Positions 46,616 through 56,072 are shown, counted from the first letter of the stretch. The stretch is DNA of 60,079 nucleotides from Zoogloea sp. (GCF_030157465.1 NZ_JAOAUU010000056.1:1-60079), one strand, 5' to 3'. Made by a program: numbers and translations. The notes: a model not told the origin generated them from the sequence alone.

Positions 46616-46936
46616 TGAAGCTTCAGCACTGTTTCTCGCCACATCTTGTAGCCCCCTATTCCGAAGAACATCTTTTCAGAATAGATCATGTCCTCGGCGC
46701 AATGCCTTGGCGCGGGGCGGCCTTTCGACAATGACTCCGACATACCCGGCACGCCCCTCCCGGATATATTCCAAAGATGTTTTCCGGAGCGTGCTTTCCA
46801 GACCGATCGACCATCGTGAAGTAGTACCGAATCCCCGTTTAAGGTTTTATCAAATGTGTCGTTACCGACATTGTCAGCCGTCTTGGCGTAACAAATCCGA
46901 CACGCCGGCGACACCGGGCAAGGTCTGAAGAACGAC
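46616..46936 (+). promoter_or_regulatory. Leader region of type IV pilin operon
   Basis: About 320 bp without a convincing gene (a 109-codon frame lacks any family pattern). It must hold the promoter of the fimT-pilVWXY1E operon. AT content is higher toward the end (CCCCGTTTAAGGTTTTATC...). I do not see a clear sigma-54 -24/-12 element; a -10-like TTTATC near 46845 is weak. Confidence 0.45.
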
Positions 46937-47521
46937 ATGAAAAGACATAACCTACAAGGGATTACGCTGATTGAAGTGCTGGTGGGGATCACCATCGTAG
47001 CCATCCTCACGAGCATCGCCACGCCCTCCTTTACCGCTCTGCTCAACGTGAATCGCCTCGCCACCCAGGCGAACGACATACTCGGGGCATTGACGATTTC
47101 ACGCAGCGAAGCCATTCGGCTGAACAAGCGGGTCGTGTTTTGCCGCAGCGACGACGGCACGAGCTGCGCGGCCGGCGGCGGCAACTGGCAGGGCTGGCTG
47201 GTATTCGCGGACAACAACGGCAACGACATGCCCGACGCCGGTGAAATCCTGCGCACCGGGACGATCGCCTCGAGTTCGATAGTCGTCCAGGGCAGCCCCG
47301 GAATCTCCGTCCAGAACAATCGCATCCAGACCGGCGCCGACGGTTTCGCCCGATCCGCACCCGGTTCATCGAATGCGCTGCTCCAGGCCCGCCTGTCGGT
47401 CTGCATCGCCACCTCTTCGCCAGAACAGAACACCCGTGAAATCAGAATCACCGCGGGCGGGCATGCCGTCATCGTTCCGGTCAACAACAGCGGTGAGTGC
47501 CCTTCCCCCTCGAACTCCTGA
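46937..47521 (+). CDS. Type IV pilus minor pilin, FimT/GspH family
   Basis: 194 residues. A short basic leader MKRHNLQG precedes the class III prepilin motif ITLIEVLVGITIVAIL, cleaved after G8 by the prepilin peptidase, with Glu5 conserved. GspH/FimT C-terminal domain: NRLATQANDILGALTISRSEAIRLNKRVVFCRSDDGTSC, WQGWLVFADNNGN, typical of FimU/FimT. First gene of the pilin operon. Such proteins form the tip-initiating complex of the pilus with PilV, PilW, PilX, PilE and PilY1. fimT/fimU naming is not certain from sequence alone. Confidence 0.92.
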   Translation: MKRHNLQGITLIEVLVGITIVAILTSIATPSFTALLNVNRLATQANDILGALTISRSEAIRLNKRVVFCRSDDGTSCAAGGGNWQGWLVFADNNGNDMPDAGEILRTGTIASSSIVVQGSPGISVQNNRIQTGADGFARSAPGSSNALLQARLSVCIATSSPEQNTREIRITAGGHAVIVPVNNSGECPSPSNS

Positions 47522-47540
47522 TAAACAAAACCACGCATCC

Positions 47541-47999
47541 ATGACCATGAGAAAAACGATTCCCCTCGCTCGACAAAAAGGTGTGGGCCTGATCGAGGCG
47601 CTCGTCTCGATGGTGATCCTGTCCCTGTGTCTGCTCGGCATGGCGGCGCTCCAGGGGGTGTCCCTGCGCGACAGCCAGAGCGCCCAGTCCCGCTCCATGG
47701 CGGCGATCATGAGCTACTCCATCGCCGATGCCATGCGCGCCAACATAACGGCCGCCCGCAACGGCGACTACACCCTCCTGAGCTGCCCGACCTCCGGCGC
47801 CGAGGTCGCCTTCGTCAATACCCTGGCCGCATCCGACCTGAACGCCTGGAGCCAGTCCCTGAAGAGCGCAATCGGTCAAACCGCCTGCGGCACCATCAAC
47901 TGCAACGCCGGGCAATGCGATGTGAAGATCGAATGGGACGACTCCCGTGCCACGGCAGGCAACAGCACCCATGCGGTCACCACCAGGGTTCAGCTATGA
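47541..47999 (+). CDS. pilV: Type IV pilus minor pilin PilV
   Basis: 152 residues from ATG 47541; ATG 47547 also possible. Leader MTMRKTIPLARQKG then the prepilin stretch VGLIEALVSMVILSLCLLGMAALQ. The following residues (RDSQSAQSRSMAAIMSYSIADAMRANITAA) are typical of PilV. Cysteine pairs sit in the C-terminal part (CPTS...ACGTINCNAGQC). Starts 20 bp after fimT and overlaps pilW by 4 bp. Confidence 0.9.
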   Translation: MTMRKTIPLARQKGVGLIEALVSMVILSLCLLGMAALQGVSLRDSQSAQSRSMAAIMSYSIADAMRANITAARNGDYTLLSCPTSGAEVAFVNTLAASDLNAWSQSLKSAIGQTACGTINCNAGQCDVKIEWDDSRATAGNSTHAVTTRVQL

Positions 48000-49027
48000 C
48001 GATGCCGGCACGCCGCCACATCGCCCTTTCCATGCGCGAGCGGGGTTATACGCTCGTCGAGCTCATGGTGTCCCTCGTGCTGGGGATGGTGCTGGTCGGC
48101 GGTGTGTTCGTGGTTTTCATGGGTAGCCGGGCAAGCTTCTCGACCACCGACAACCTATCCAGGATGCAGGACTCGGCCCGCATCGCCTTCACCCTCATCG
48201 ATCGCGAGATCCGCGAAGCGAGCAGCACCGGCTGCGGCAACGGCAGCCGCTCGGACAACAACATCGGCAAGCGCAACGTCAGCATCCTGAATGCGGCACA
48301 AGCATCGCCCCCGGCATGGTGGAGCGTACTGGGCCTGGGCATTCAGGGCTTCGAAGCCAATATTGCGATGCCCGCCGTCGCAATCGGCGCCCTGCAGGGG
48401 CAGCGCACCGGCACCACCGACGCCATTCAGCTCACCGGCGCCTACGGCGCGGGTTTCAGCGTCGAAAAGCACGACAGCATCAAGAACGAATTCACGCTCA
48501 ACTCCTCATCCCGCATCTCCGCAAACGACATCCTGATTGCCTGCGACTACAAGCAGTCGAGCGTTTTCAGCGCCTCCAGCGCCGCCGCGAACAAGGTCGG
48601 CTACGCCCCGGGCAGCAGCAGCGCCAGCAACTGCAGCACGCTTCTCGGCTTCGACGTGGGCACCACCTGCACCACCACGTCCTACCAGTACGACGCGCTG
48701 ATTGCACGGCTGTCCCGCTTCGGCGCCAGCGCCTGGTACGTGGGCAACAACGCCAGCGGCCGCACCTCGCTCTACCGGGTTTTCATGAACGGCAGCCCGG
48801 AAGAAATCGCCCCCGGCGTCACCGACATGCAGATCCGCTACCTGCCGGTCGGTGGAGGTGCCTATGTCAACGCAAGTGCTGTGACCGACTGGGGATCCAT
48901 CGTGGCCGTGCGGCTGACGCTGAACTTCGAAAGCAAGGATGCCGGTGTCTCCACCGCGAGCGCCGGCGACCGGCGCCTCGGCACGGTCGCAACCAGCACC
49001 ATCCTGCTCAGAAACAGACTGCCATGA
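47996..49027 (+). CDS. pilW: Type IV pilus minor pilin PilW
   Basis: 343 residues from ATG 47996, which overlaps the pilV stop (ATGA). Prepilin leader with MRERG/YTLVELMVSLVLGMVLVGGVFVVFM. Further PilW features are SRMQDSARIAFTLIDREIREASSTGCGN and, near the end, GVTDMQIRYLPVGG...AVRLTLNFESKD. The stop overlaps pilX (ATGA). Initiation-complex pilin, needed for pilus assembly and PilY1 display. Confidence 0.9.
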   Translation: MTMPARRHIALSMRERGYTLVELMVSLVLGMVLVGGVFVVFMGSRASFSTTDNLSRMQDSARIAFTLIDREIREASSTGCGNGSRSDNNIGKRNVSILNAAQASPPAWWSVLGLGIQGFEANIAMPAVAIGALQGQRTGTTDAIQLTGAYGAGFSVEKHDSIKNEFTLNSSSRISANDILIACDYKQSSVFSASSAAANKVGYAPGSSSASNCSTLLGFDVGTTCTTTSYQYDALIARLSRFGASAWYVGNNASGRTSLYRVFMNGSPEEIAPGVTDMQIRYLPVGGGAYVNASAVTDWGSIVAVRLTLNFESKDAGVSTASAGDRRLGTVATSTILLRNRLP

Positions 49028-49527
49028 TCCCGAACCGACACAGCGAAAGCGGCGTGGCGCTCATCGCGTCCCTGGTGATCCTGCTGATCATCACGCTCTT
49101 CGGCCTTTCCTCGATGCGCAGCGCCGGCCTGCAGGAAAGAATGAGCGGCAACCAGTACGACAAGAACCTTGTCCTCGAAGCCGCCGAGGCGGCCCTGCGC
49201 GAAGGCGAGGCCATCGCCGCCGCACCGCTCACGATCCCCGCCACATGCAACAACGGCCTGTGTCCGACCCTGCCCGCCGGCGGCACCGACCGCTGGCTCG
49301 ACACCACGTTCACGGCCTGGCGGACAGCCAAGAGCACCAACGACAAACTGGTCTCCAGCCAGTTCATCATCGAGGACATGGGCGCGCAACCCGTCGATGG
49401 CACCTGTCATTTCCAGACCCCCATCGAACCGACATGCCTGATTCCCCTGTACCGCGTCACGGCCCGCGCCACTGCGACCAACGGGCGTGGAACGACGGTC
49501 ACTCTTCAATCGAACATACGCCAATAA
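49024..49527 (+). CDS. pilX: Type IV pilus minor pilin PilX
   Basis: 167 residues from ATG 49024, overlapping pilW by 4 bp. HSESGVALIASLVILLIITLFGLSSMR is the PilX-type N-terminus, which lacks Glu5 of other pilins (ALIASLV in place of TLIELMV), as is usual for PilX. Then ERMSGNQYDKNLVLEAAEAALREGE. C-terminal half has cysteine pairs (CNNGLC, C...C in GTCHFQTPIEPTC). Acts in the minor-pilin tip complex. Confidence 0.9.
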   Translation: MIPNRHSESGVALIASLVILLIITLFGLSSMRSAGLQERMSGNQYDKNLVLEAAEAALREGEAIAAAPLTIPATCNNGLCPTLPAGGTDRWLDTTFTAWRTAKSTNDKLVSSQFIIEDMGAQPVDGTCHFQTPIEPTCLIPLYRVTARATATNGRGTTVTLQSNIRQ

Positions 49528-49541
49528 GCGCGGAGCCCCTC

Positions 49542-52500
49542 ATGAGAAGCCCGTCCATCCGCAGATCCGGTTCGAAAGCCGCGCACCTCCTGACGCCGTC
49601 CGCCCTCGCCATCGCGCTTGCCATGGCCAGCCAGCCGGCCTGCGCCCTTGTGGATCTTCCTGCCGCGCCCCTGCAATCAGCCGCCGCCATTCCATCGAAC
49701 ATCCTGTTCCTGCTCGACGACTCGGGCAGCATGCAGTTCGAGATGATGCCGGACACGCTGACCTACACCAACGACCCTTATGGCAGAGACTGGGTCGTGT
49801 ATCTCTTCCCCCCGAAGGATGTCTACGGAGGCGGCACTTACGAGCCGCGGATCCCATCCTTCGACGACAGCAACTACCACAACTACTTCAAGCGCTCGCC
49901 CTACAACAACTCGGTCTTTTACGACCCGACGATCACCTACAAGCCGTGGGTCAAGTACGACGGGACACCCTATGCCGCCGCCTCGACGACCGCCGCACTC
50001 TACAACCCCGTCACCCCGACCCTCGGCAGCCTCAACCTCACCGCCCAGCAGTCGGTGGATACCTACACTTACACCCTGGTCACGGAAAGCAGTTCGAACC
50101 GCACAATTCCCGTCGCCTGTGGCTACGGCGGGTGCTCGACCACCTACTGGCCGATCACCTTCTACATGTACAAGGGCACGGGCGACACCGCCCTCAAGAC
50201 CAGCTACGTCAAATACCAGATCCGCGGCAGCGCAGGCTACCGCAAGGACCTGAGCGGCACCTCCGAGACCTCGGTGAGCACCTTCAACTGGGGCTCGGTG
50301 AGCCGCACCGTAGCCGAAGAAACCCAGAACTTCGCCAACTGGTTTACCTACTACCGCTCACGCGCACTGGCGGCAAAGGCCGGCGCCAGCATCGCGTTCT
50401 CCAAGCTCGGCACCAATTACCGGGTTGGCCACACCACGATCAACACGACGAACATCGGCAATCCGATTCCCACCTCGGGCACTTTCGAGACCACCAATCG
50501 CCAGAACTGGTTCAACGCGATGCTCGGCACCACCTTTCCGCCCCTGGGAACGCCGCTGAAAGAAGCCCTCACCCGGGCCGGGCAGTATTTCTCCCGCAGC
50601 GACGACGCGGGCCCCTACGGGCCGGCCCCGCATCTGTCCTGCCGCCGCAACTTCACGATCCTGACCACCGACGGCTACTACAACCCGGCCACCATCAGCG
50701 GCATCGACAACGAAGACAACATGTCCGGCTCGCTCATCACCGGCCCCGGCGGGCAGAGCTACCAATACACGCCGGCCCGGCCCTACCAGGACAGCTACAG
50801 CAACACCCTCGCCGACGTTTCCATGTACTACTGGAAACAGGATCTGCGGATCGACCTTCCCAACAACATCCGGGCCACCAGCACCAACCCCTCGTTCTGG
50901 CAGAACATGAACACCTTCACCCTGTCGCTCGGGGTGCAAGGCAAGCTCAACCCCTCGACCTCCCTGCCCGGCCTCAAGAGCGGCTCAATCAGCTGGCCCG
51001 ACCCCCTGGCCGGCAGCGACCAGAAGGTCGACGATCTCTGGCACGCGGCAGAAAACGGCCGCGGAAAGTTCGTTGCCGCCAAGAACCCCACCGAATTCGC
51101 CGACGGCCTGGTTGCGGCGCTCAACACCATCGGCGAATCCGGCGGCGCGTGGAACATCGCCCTGACCTCCTACATGCTCGAGGCCGACGGCAAGGTCTTC
51201 GTGGCCCGTTACGACGGCAACTGGGGCGGCGATTTGTGGGCCATCGGCTACAACAGCTCGGGCTACATGAACACCACCTCGGACGGCACCCCGATCCCCG
51301 CCTGGAAGGCCTCCGAGAACCTGCCGGCCGCCGCCTCACGCAAAATCTTCACCTGGAAGGATTCGGGCGGCAACGGCACCACATTCGACTACACGAACCT
51401 CAGTTCAGCCAAAAAGACGGCCATCGGCAGCTCGGCCGTCGTCAACTACCTGCGCGGCGTCACGTCCGGTGAAGTCGCCAACGGCGGCAGCTTTCGCAAC
51501 CGCAGCTCGCTGATCGGCGACATCGCCAACCCCGCGCCCGTCTACGTAAAGGCATCCAATACCGTTTTTGCCGCAGCCAACGACGGCATGCTGCACGCAT
51601 TCAATGCGCAAACGGGCGTCGAGCATTTCGCCTACATCCCCGGCGGCGTCAATTTTGCCAACCTCAACGCGCTGTCGAGCCCGACCTACTCGCACAAGTT
51701 CCTCAACGATGGCGAGATCACCATCTCCGAGCTGGCCACCACCGGCAAGAACATCCTGGTTGGCAGCCTCGGGCGCGGCGGCAAAACGATCTACGCCCTC
51801 AACGTCACCACCCCCACCAGCTTCGGTACGAGCGACGTACTGTGGGAGTTCACCGACACCGACCTCGGGCAAACCCTCGGCAAGCCGGTGATCGTCAAGA
51901 TGAACACCGGCGAGTGGGCCGTGATCATCGCCAACGGCTACAACAGCACCAACGAAAAGGCCTTCCTGTTCGTCCTCAACCTGAACACCGGCGCACTGAT
52001 CAAAAAGATCGCCACGGGCGCAGGCTCGAGCACCGCCTCGAACGGGCTGGGGAGCCTGGTTGGCTTCGATCAGAACGGCGACGGGAAAGTCGACCTGATT
52101 TATGCCGGCGACCTTCTCGGCAACTTCTGGAAGTTCAGCGTCACGGGCGATGCGACCACCTGGAGCGCCTCTTCAATCTTCGTCGCCCGGGACGCCAGCA
52201 ACAACGTCCAGCCCATCACCGGCGCATTCACCGTCGCCATCGACCCCAAGACCAACAAACGCTGGGTCTTCGGCGGAACAGGGCGCTACCTGAGCAACAC
52301 CGACGTCTCCAGCAAGGCGGTCCAGAGCTGGTACGGCATCATCGACGACGGCACGGCGATCACCTCCCGCGCGCCCCTCATGCAGCGCACCGTCAGCGCC
52401 CCCGGCACCCAGAGCGCGTACATCACCCGAACCTTCTCGAACGCCACCACCGGCGACATGACCGGCAAGAAGGGCTGGTACGTGGACTTCCCGGCCGATG

Positions 52501-52892
52501 GCGAACGGATCATTTCCCGCAGCCAGTACTCCGCGGGCACTCTTTACGCCAGCAGCATCGTCCCCACGTCGGACGTGTGCGCCTCGGGCGGCAGCGGCTA
52601 CCTCAACGCGCTGGACGCCTTTACCGGCGGCAGCCTCACCGTCCCCTTCTTCGACGTCAACAACGACAAGCTCTTCAACGAGAGCGACAAGAAACTCAGC
52701 GGCGGCAAGCTCGTTCCGGCCGGCTCGGTCAAAACGGGCGGCATGGTCGGCGAACTCAACATCAAGAAGACCACCGACTCCAAGTTCACCGCGCTGAGCT
52801 GCGACACCACCGGCGCCTGCCAGCAGCAACTGAACGTCAACCTCAGCCTGCTCAAGGGACGCATCTCGTGGCGGGAAATCCTCGCGGATTGA
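49542..52892 (+). CDS. pilY1: PilY1/PilC-type pilus tip adhesin
   Basis: 1116 residues from ATG 49542 (GGAG upstream). Sec signal through about residue 35 (PSALAIALAMASQPACA). A von Willebrand A-like region begins with NILFLLDDSGSMQFEMM, giving the MIDAS DxSxS pattern. The C-terminal half is the conserved PilY1 beta-propeller: PAPVYVKASNTVFAAANDGMLHAFNAQTG, GLGSLVGFDQNGDGKVDLIYAGDLLGNFWKF with a calcium-binding loop D-x-N-x-D-x-x-x-D, and RWVFGGTGRYL. This calcium site regulates pilus retraction in PilY1 homologues. Likely the adhesin and mechanosensor at the pilus tip; operon position after pilX and before pilE supports it. Confidence 0.94.
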   Translation: MRSPSIRRSGSKAAHLLTPSALAIALAMASQPACALVDLPAAPLQSAAAIPSNILFLLDDSGSMQFEMMPDTLTYTNDPYGRDWVVYLFPPKDVYGGGTYEPRIPSFDDSNYHNYFKRSPYNNSVFYDPTITYKPWVKYDGTPYAAASTTAALYNPVTPTLGSLNLTAQQSVDTYTYTLVTESSSNRTIPVACGYGGCSTTYWPITFYMYKGTGDTALKTSYVKYQIRGSAGYRKDLSGTSETSVSTFNWGSVSRTVAEETQNFANWFTYYRSRALAAKAGASIAFSKLGTNYRVGHTTINTTNIGNPIPTSGTFETTNRQNWFNAMLGTTFPPLGTPLKEALTRAGQYFSRSDDAGPYGPAPHLSCRRNFTILTTDGYYNPATISGIDNEDNMSGSLITGPGGQSYQYTPARPYQDSYSNTLADVSMYYWKQDLRIDLPNNIRATSTNPSFWQNMNTFTLSLGVQGKLNPSTSLPGLKSGSISWPDPLAGSDQKVDDLWHAAENGRGKFVAAKNPTEFADGLVAALNTIGESGGAWNIALTSYMLEADGKVFVARYDGNWGGDLWAIGYNSSGYMNTTSDGTPIPAWKASENLPAAASRKIFTWKDSGGNGTTFDYTNLSSAKKTAIGSSAVVNYLRGVTSGEVANGGSFRNRSSLIGDIANPAPVYVKASNTVFAAANDGMLHAFNAQTGVEHFAYIPGGVNFANLNALSSPTYSHKFLNDGEITISELATTGKNILVGSLGRGGKTIYALNVTTPTSFGTSDVLWEFTDTDLGQTLGKPVIVKMNTGEWAVIIANGYNSTNEKAFLFVLNLNTGALIKKIATGAGSSTASNGLGSLVGFDQNGDGKVDLIYAGDLLGNFWKFSVTGDATTWSASSIFVARDASNNVQPITGAFTVAIDPKTNKRWVFGGTGRYLSNTDVSSKAVQSWYGIIDDGTAITSRAPLMQRTVSAPGTQSAYITRTFSNATTGDMTGKKGWYVDFPADGERIISRSQYSAGTLYASSIVPTSDVCASGGSGYLNALDAFTGGSLTVPFFDVNNDKLFNESDKKLSGGKLVPAGSVKTGGMVGELNIKKTTDSKFTALSCDTTGACQQQLNVNLSLLKGRISWREILAD

Positions 52893-52941
52893 ACGGCCCG
52901 GCCGGGCAGACAACATGGAACCAGACAGGAACGACCCAGCG

Positions 52942-53391
52942 ATGACGAAGACACAATCCGGCGCATGGCGCCTCAAACGCCAGGCAGGTGTAACCCTTCT
53001 CGAGATCATGATCGTCGTCTGCATCGTCGGCATCCTGGCCATGATCGCCTACCCCAACTACACCAGCCACCTCGTCCGGAGCAAACGCACCCAGGCGGCG
53101 TCCTGCCTGCAGGAAGCCGCCCAGTACATGGAGCGTTTCTACACGACCAACCTGCGTTACGACCAGACCACCAACGGCGCCGCCGTCAGCCTGCCCGCCA
53201 CCGCCTGCATCAAGGACATGAACGGAAACTATGTCGTTTCCATTTCGAGCGTCGTCGCCAACTCCTTCGTCCTGCAGGCAATTCCCCAGGGCAGCCAGGC
53301 CACCAGGGACACCGAGTGCGGCACCCTCACGCTCAGCCAGAACGGCACCAAGACCGTCTCGGGCACCGGCAAAGCCGCCACCTGCTGGTAA
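52942..53391 (+). CDS. pilE: Type IV pilin-like PilE
   Basis: 149 residues from ATG 52942 (AGGA 11 bases upstream), which I prefer to the in-frame ATG at 52915 without ribosome site. Leader MTKTQSGAWRLKRQAG then VTLLEIMIVVCIVGILAMIAYPNYTSHLVRSKRTQAASCLQEAAQYMERFYTTNLRY, the standard pilin/PilE helix with Glu5. The C-terminal CGTLTLSQNGTKTVSGTGKAATCW has the disulfide-loop ending of PilE-type minor pilins. Last gene of the operon. Confidence 0.92.
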   Translation: MTKTQSGAWRLKRQAGVTLLEIMIVVCIVGILAMIAYPNYTSHLVRSKRTQAASCLQEAAQYMERFYTTNLRYDQTTNGAAVSLPATACIKDMNGNYVVSISSVVANSFVLQAIPQGSQATRDTECGTLTLSQNGTKTVSGTGKAATCW

Positions 53392-53539
53392 AGATCTGCA
53401 CGGGCGGCGCGTCGCCCGTGACGCCCGGATACCGCTCAGCGCCAAGGTGGCAGACGGCATTCGCCTGACGTCACGCGCCCCGCCCCGCGCCCGCCGGTGC
53501 TAGCATTGACGCATCCCCAAAAACAACCGGCTCCCCGCG

Positions 53540-53923
53540 ATGAACCTCGAGAAAGTCATCTTCGGTTTCTTCATTGTCTTTGCCGCAACCCTGAACTTCG
53601 GCTTTTTTATCGGCGAGATCGACAACCCGGTTCACCACGACATCTACGAGCTCTTCGCGGCGGTGGTGGTCAACCTGATCGCCACCGTGCTCAAGTTTGG
53701 CGACCGTACCCAGATCGGAGCCATTCACCTCGCCACCAGCCTCGTGGCCGACCTGCAGTTGCTGGCCGCGGCGATGGTGTGGGGCTATGCCGAACACGTG
53801 GCCAACACCGGACTGACCCCCTCCACCATGTCGAGCATCGTGTCGCTGTCGGGCGGTGCGCTGTTTGCCAACGTGATTTCAGTGGTGATCCTGATCGCCG
53901 AGACCATCATGCAGCGGCGCTGA
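53540..53923 (+). CDS. Small membrane protein, DUF6394-like, paired with potassium channel
   Basis: 127 residues, about four hydrophobic helices (VIFGFFIVFAATLNFGFFIG, LFAAVVVNLIATVLKFG, LVADLQLLAAAMVWGYA, LFANVISVVILIAETIM). Loops have conserved-looking EIDNPVHHDIYELF and GDRTQIGAIHLATSL. I recall such proteins beside TrkA-N channel genes. The gap to the channel's GTG is 4 bp, so a coupled operon. It may be an accessory of the channel. Function unknown. Confidence 0.8.
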   Translation: MNLEKVIFGFFIVFAATLNFGFFIGEIDNPVHHDIYELFAAVVVNLIATVLKFGDRTQIGAIHLATSLVADLQLLAAAMVWGYAEHVANTGLTPSTMSSIVSLSGGALFANVISVVILIAETIMQRR

Positions 53924-53927
53924 TGCC

Positions 53928-55655
53928 GTGAACGGCACCCCGACCAGCACGATTTTTCTGGTTCTGCGGCGGCTGCGCACGCCGCTGATCGTGCTCATCG
54001 TGATTTTTTCGGTGTCGGTGCTGGGGCTCACACTGATGCCCGGCCCGCTGGATCCGAACGGCGGCAGCATGCCGCGGCTGAGTTTTTTCCACGCCACCTA
54101 TTTCATCAGCTACACCGCAACCACCATCGGTTTTGGCGAAATACCCTACGCCTTCTCCGAACAGCAGCGCCTGTGGGTCACGTTCTGCATTTACCTGTCG
54201 GTAATCGGCTGGGCCTACACGCTGGGCACGGTATTCGCGATGCTGCAGGACAAAAACTTCCTCAACGCCGTGGCGGCACAGCGCTTTGCCCGCCAGGTGC
54301 GTCACCTGCGCGAACCCTTCTACCTGATCTGCGGCTATGGCGAAGCCGGGCACCTGATCTGCCAGGCGCTGGACGAACTGGGCTACCGGGCGGTGGTGAT
54401 CGAAAAAGATGAAGCCAAGGTGGGCGACCTCGAACTGCAAAGCTACTCGGCCGACATGCCGGCCCTGTGCGCCGACGCCGGCCAGCCCGATACGCTGATC
54501 CTTGCCGGGCTCACCAGCCGGTATTGCCGCGGCGTGATCGCCCTCACCAACGACGACAGCACCAACCTCGCGGTGGCCATCGCCGCCCGCCTGCTGGCCC
54601 CGTCGCTGCACGCGCTATGCCGCGCCGAGCATGCCGAAACAGCCGCCAACATGGCCTCCTTCGGCACCCGCCACATCATCAATCCCTTTGAAAAATTCGG
54701 CGAATACATGGCCCTGGCCCTGCACTCGCCGGCGGCCTACCACCTGCTGCTGTGGCTTACCGGCCTGCCGGGCACCACGGTCACCCGCCACCGGGAGCCC
54801 CCCGAAGGCAAATGGGTGCTGTGCGGTTATGGCACCTTCGGCAAGGTCATGACCGAGGCGCTGGAGAACGCCGGACTGCCGGTCACCATCATCGACCGGG
54901 CCGCACCGCTCGCTGCGGCGCACAGCTGGATCAAGGGCGACGGCACCGGCGGCGAGGCCCTCCGGGCGGCGGGCATCGCCGAGGCCGTCGGCATCGTTGC
55001 CGCCACCGCCAGCGACGTCAACAATCTTTCAACCGTGGTCACCGCCCGGGAACTCAACCCGAAGCTCTTTACCGTACTGCGCCAGAACCATGTCGCCAAC
55101 CGGGCGCTGTTCGACGCCTTCGAATCGGATTTCGCGATGGTGCCCGCCGAGATCGTCGCCCACGAATGCCTCGCCATTCTGACCACCCCGCTGCTCGCGC
55201 CCTTCCTGGCCTTCGTGCGCCAGGCCGACGACGCCTGGGCCGAGACGCTGCTGGGCGATCTCACCGGCCGCTTCGGCTGGGACGTGCCCACCGTATGGAG
55301 CGTAAGCCTCAACATCTCGCAGGCACCGTCGGTGTATCGCCTGCTGATGCGCAACGAGGCAGAACTCAAACTCGGCGAGCTGCTGCGCACCCCGGTCACC
55401 GACCGCCCGCCACTGGCCTGCGCCCCGCTGCTGCTGCTGCGCGAAGGGGATCCACCGCGCCTGCTCCCCGGCCTCGAAGAGCCCATCCGACTCGGCGACC
55501 AACTGCTGCTGGTTGGCAGCGAAACAGCGCGCAAGGATCTGGGGCTGACCCTCTTCAACGGCCACACGCTCAAGTTCGTGCTGACCGGGCAGGATTTTCC
55601 GAGCGGGCTGGTGTGGGAATGGCTGGCCGCCCGGCGGCAGGTGCGCGACGCCTGA
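53928..55655 (+). CDS. RCK/TrkA-N-type potassium channel
   Basis: 575 residues from GTG 53928, the only usable start (the ATG at 53923 hits a stop at its third codon). Membrane helices flank a pore with filter TATTIGFGEI, where the usual TVGYG is TIGFG. Two NAD-binding TrkA-N (RCK) domains follow: YLICGYGEAGHLICQALDELGYRAVVIEKDE (about 125-155) and WVLCGYGTFGKVMTEALENAGLPVTIIDRA (about 300-330), each with a GxGxxG-like nucleotide motif. Linked TrkA-C-like parts end the protein. Potassium efflux or uptake gated by NAD(H)-like ligands is likely. Follows the small membrane protein by 4 bp. Confidence 0.9.
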   Translation: MNGTPTSTIFLVLRRLRTPLIVLIVIFSVSVLGLTLMPGPLDPNGGSMPRLSFFHATYFISYTATTIGFGEIPYAFSEQQRLWVTFCIYLSVIGWAYTLGTVFAMLQDKNFLNAVAAQRFARQVRHLREPFYLICGYGEAGHLICQALDELGYRAVVIEKDEAKVGDLELQSYSADMPALCADAGQPDTLILAGLTSRYCRGVIALTNDDSTNLAVAIAARLLAPSLHALCRAEHAETAANMASFGTRHIINPFEKFGEYMALALHSPAAYHLLLWLTGLPGTTVTRHREPPEGKWVLCGYGTFGKVMTEALENAGLPVTIIDRAAPLAAAHSWIKGDGTGGEALRAAGIAEAVGIVAATASDVNNLSTVVTARELNPKLFTVLRQNHVANRALFDAFESDFAMVPAEIVAHECLAILTTPLLAPFLAFVRQADDAWAETLLGDLTGRFGWDVPTVWSVSLNISQAPSVYRLLMRNEAELKLGELLRTPVTDRPPLACAPLLLLREGDPPRLLPGLEEPIRLGDQLLLVGSETARKDLGLTLFNGHTLKFVLTGQDFPSGLVWEWLAARRQVRDA

Positions 55656-55704
55656 ACGGCGCGGCCCGCAGCTACAATGCGGCACCGCAACAACCAACAT
55701 CGAC

Positions 55705-56067
55705 ATGTTTCTCCGCCTGCCCCAGCCCCTGTTTCGCGCCGCCTTTGTCGTCGCGGTCATCCTGGTCTTCGTGCTGACGATGATGCCCCTGCCCGCCCAG
55801 ATCAGCGTCGTTTCCAACCAGGACAAGTTCGAACACGCCATCGCCTTCTGCGTGCTCATGCTCACGGGCTGGAGCGGCTGGCCCGCGCGGGCGCACCGGA
55901 TCGCAGCCGGGCTGGTGGCCTATGGCCTGCTGATCGAAATCTGCCAGCAAACCCTCACCACCAACCGCTACGGCGAAGCCCTCGACTGGCTGGCCGATTC
56001 GGTTGGCATCGCCATCGGCCTCGGCCTGATCCGGCTGCTGGCCGTGCGCCAGCGCGCAGCCCACTGA
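55705..56067 (+). CDS. VanZ-like membrane protein
   Basis: 120 residues. Three to four membrane helices: FRAAFVVAVILVFVLTMMPL, HAIAFCVLMLTGW, IAAGLVAYGLLIEICQQTL, and LADSVGIAIGLGLIRLL. The signature DKFEHAIAFCVL and the NRYGEALDWLADSVG motif are typical of VanZ-like proteins. In most Gram-negative cases its role is unknown, with a link to cell envelope; no glycopeptide resistance is implied. Follows the channel gene by 49 bp. Confidence 0.88.
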   Translation: MFLRLPQPLFRAAFVVAVILVFVLTMMPLPAQISVVSNQDKFEHAIAFCVLMLTGWSGWPARAHRIAAGLVAYGLLIEICQQTLTTNRYGEALDWLADSVGIAIGLGLIRLLAVRQRAAH

Positions 56068-56072
56068 CAAAA

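Noticed and set aside
46599-46928. 109-residue frame before the pilin operon
   Set aside because: Overlaps the thiC terminator, lacks any family pattern and ribosome site; most likely leader DNA.
55705-56067. VanZ-like gene as a glycopeptide resistance marker
   Set aside because: VanZ-like proteins are widespread in Gram-negatives without resistance roles; no van genes accompany it.
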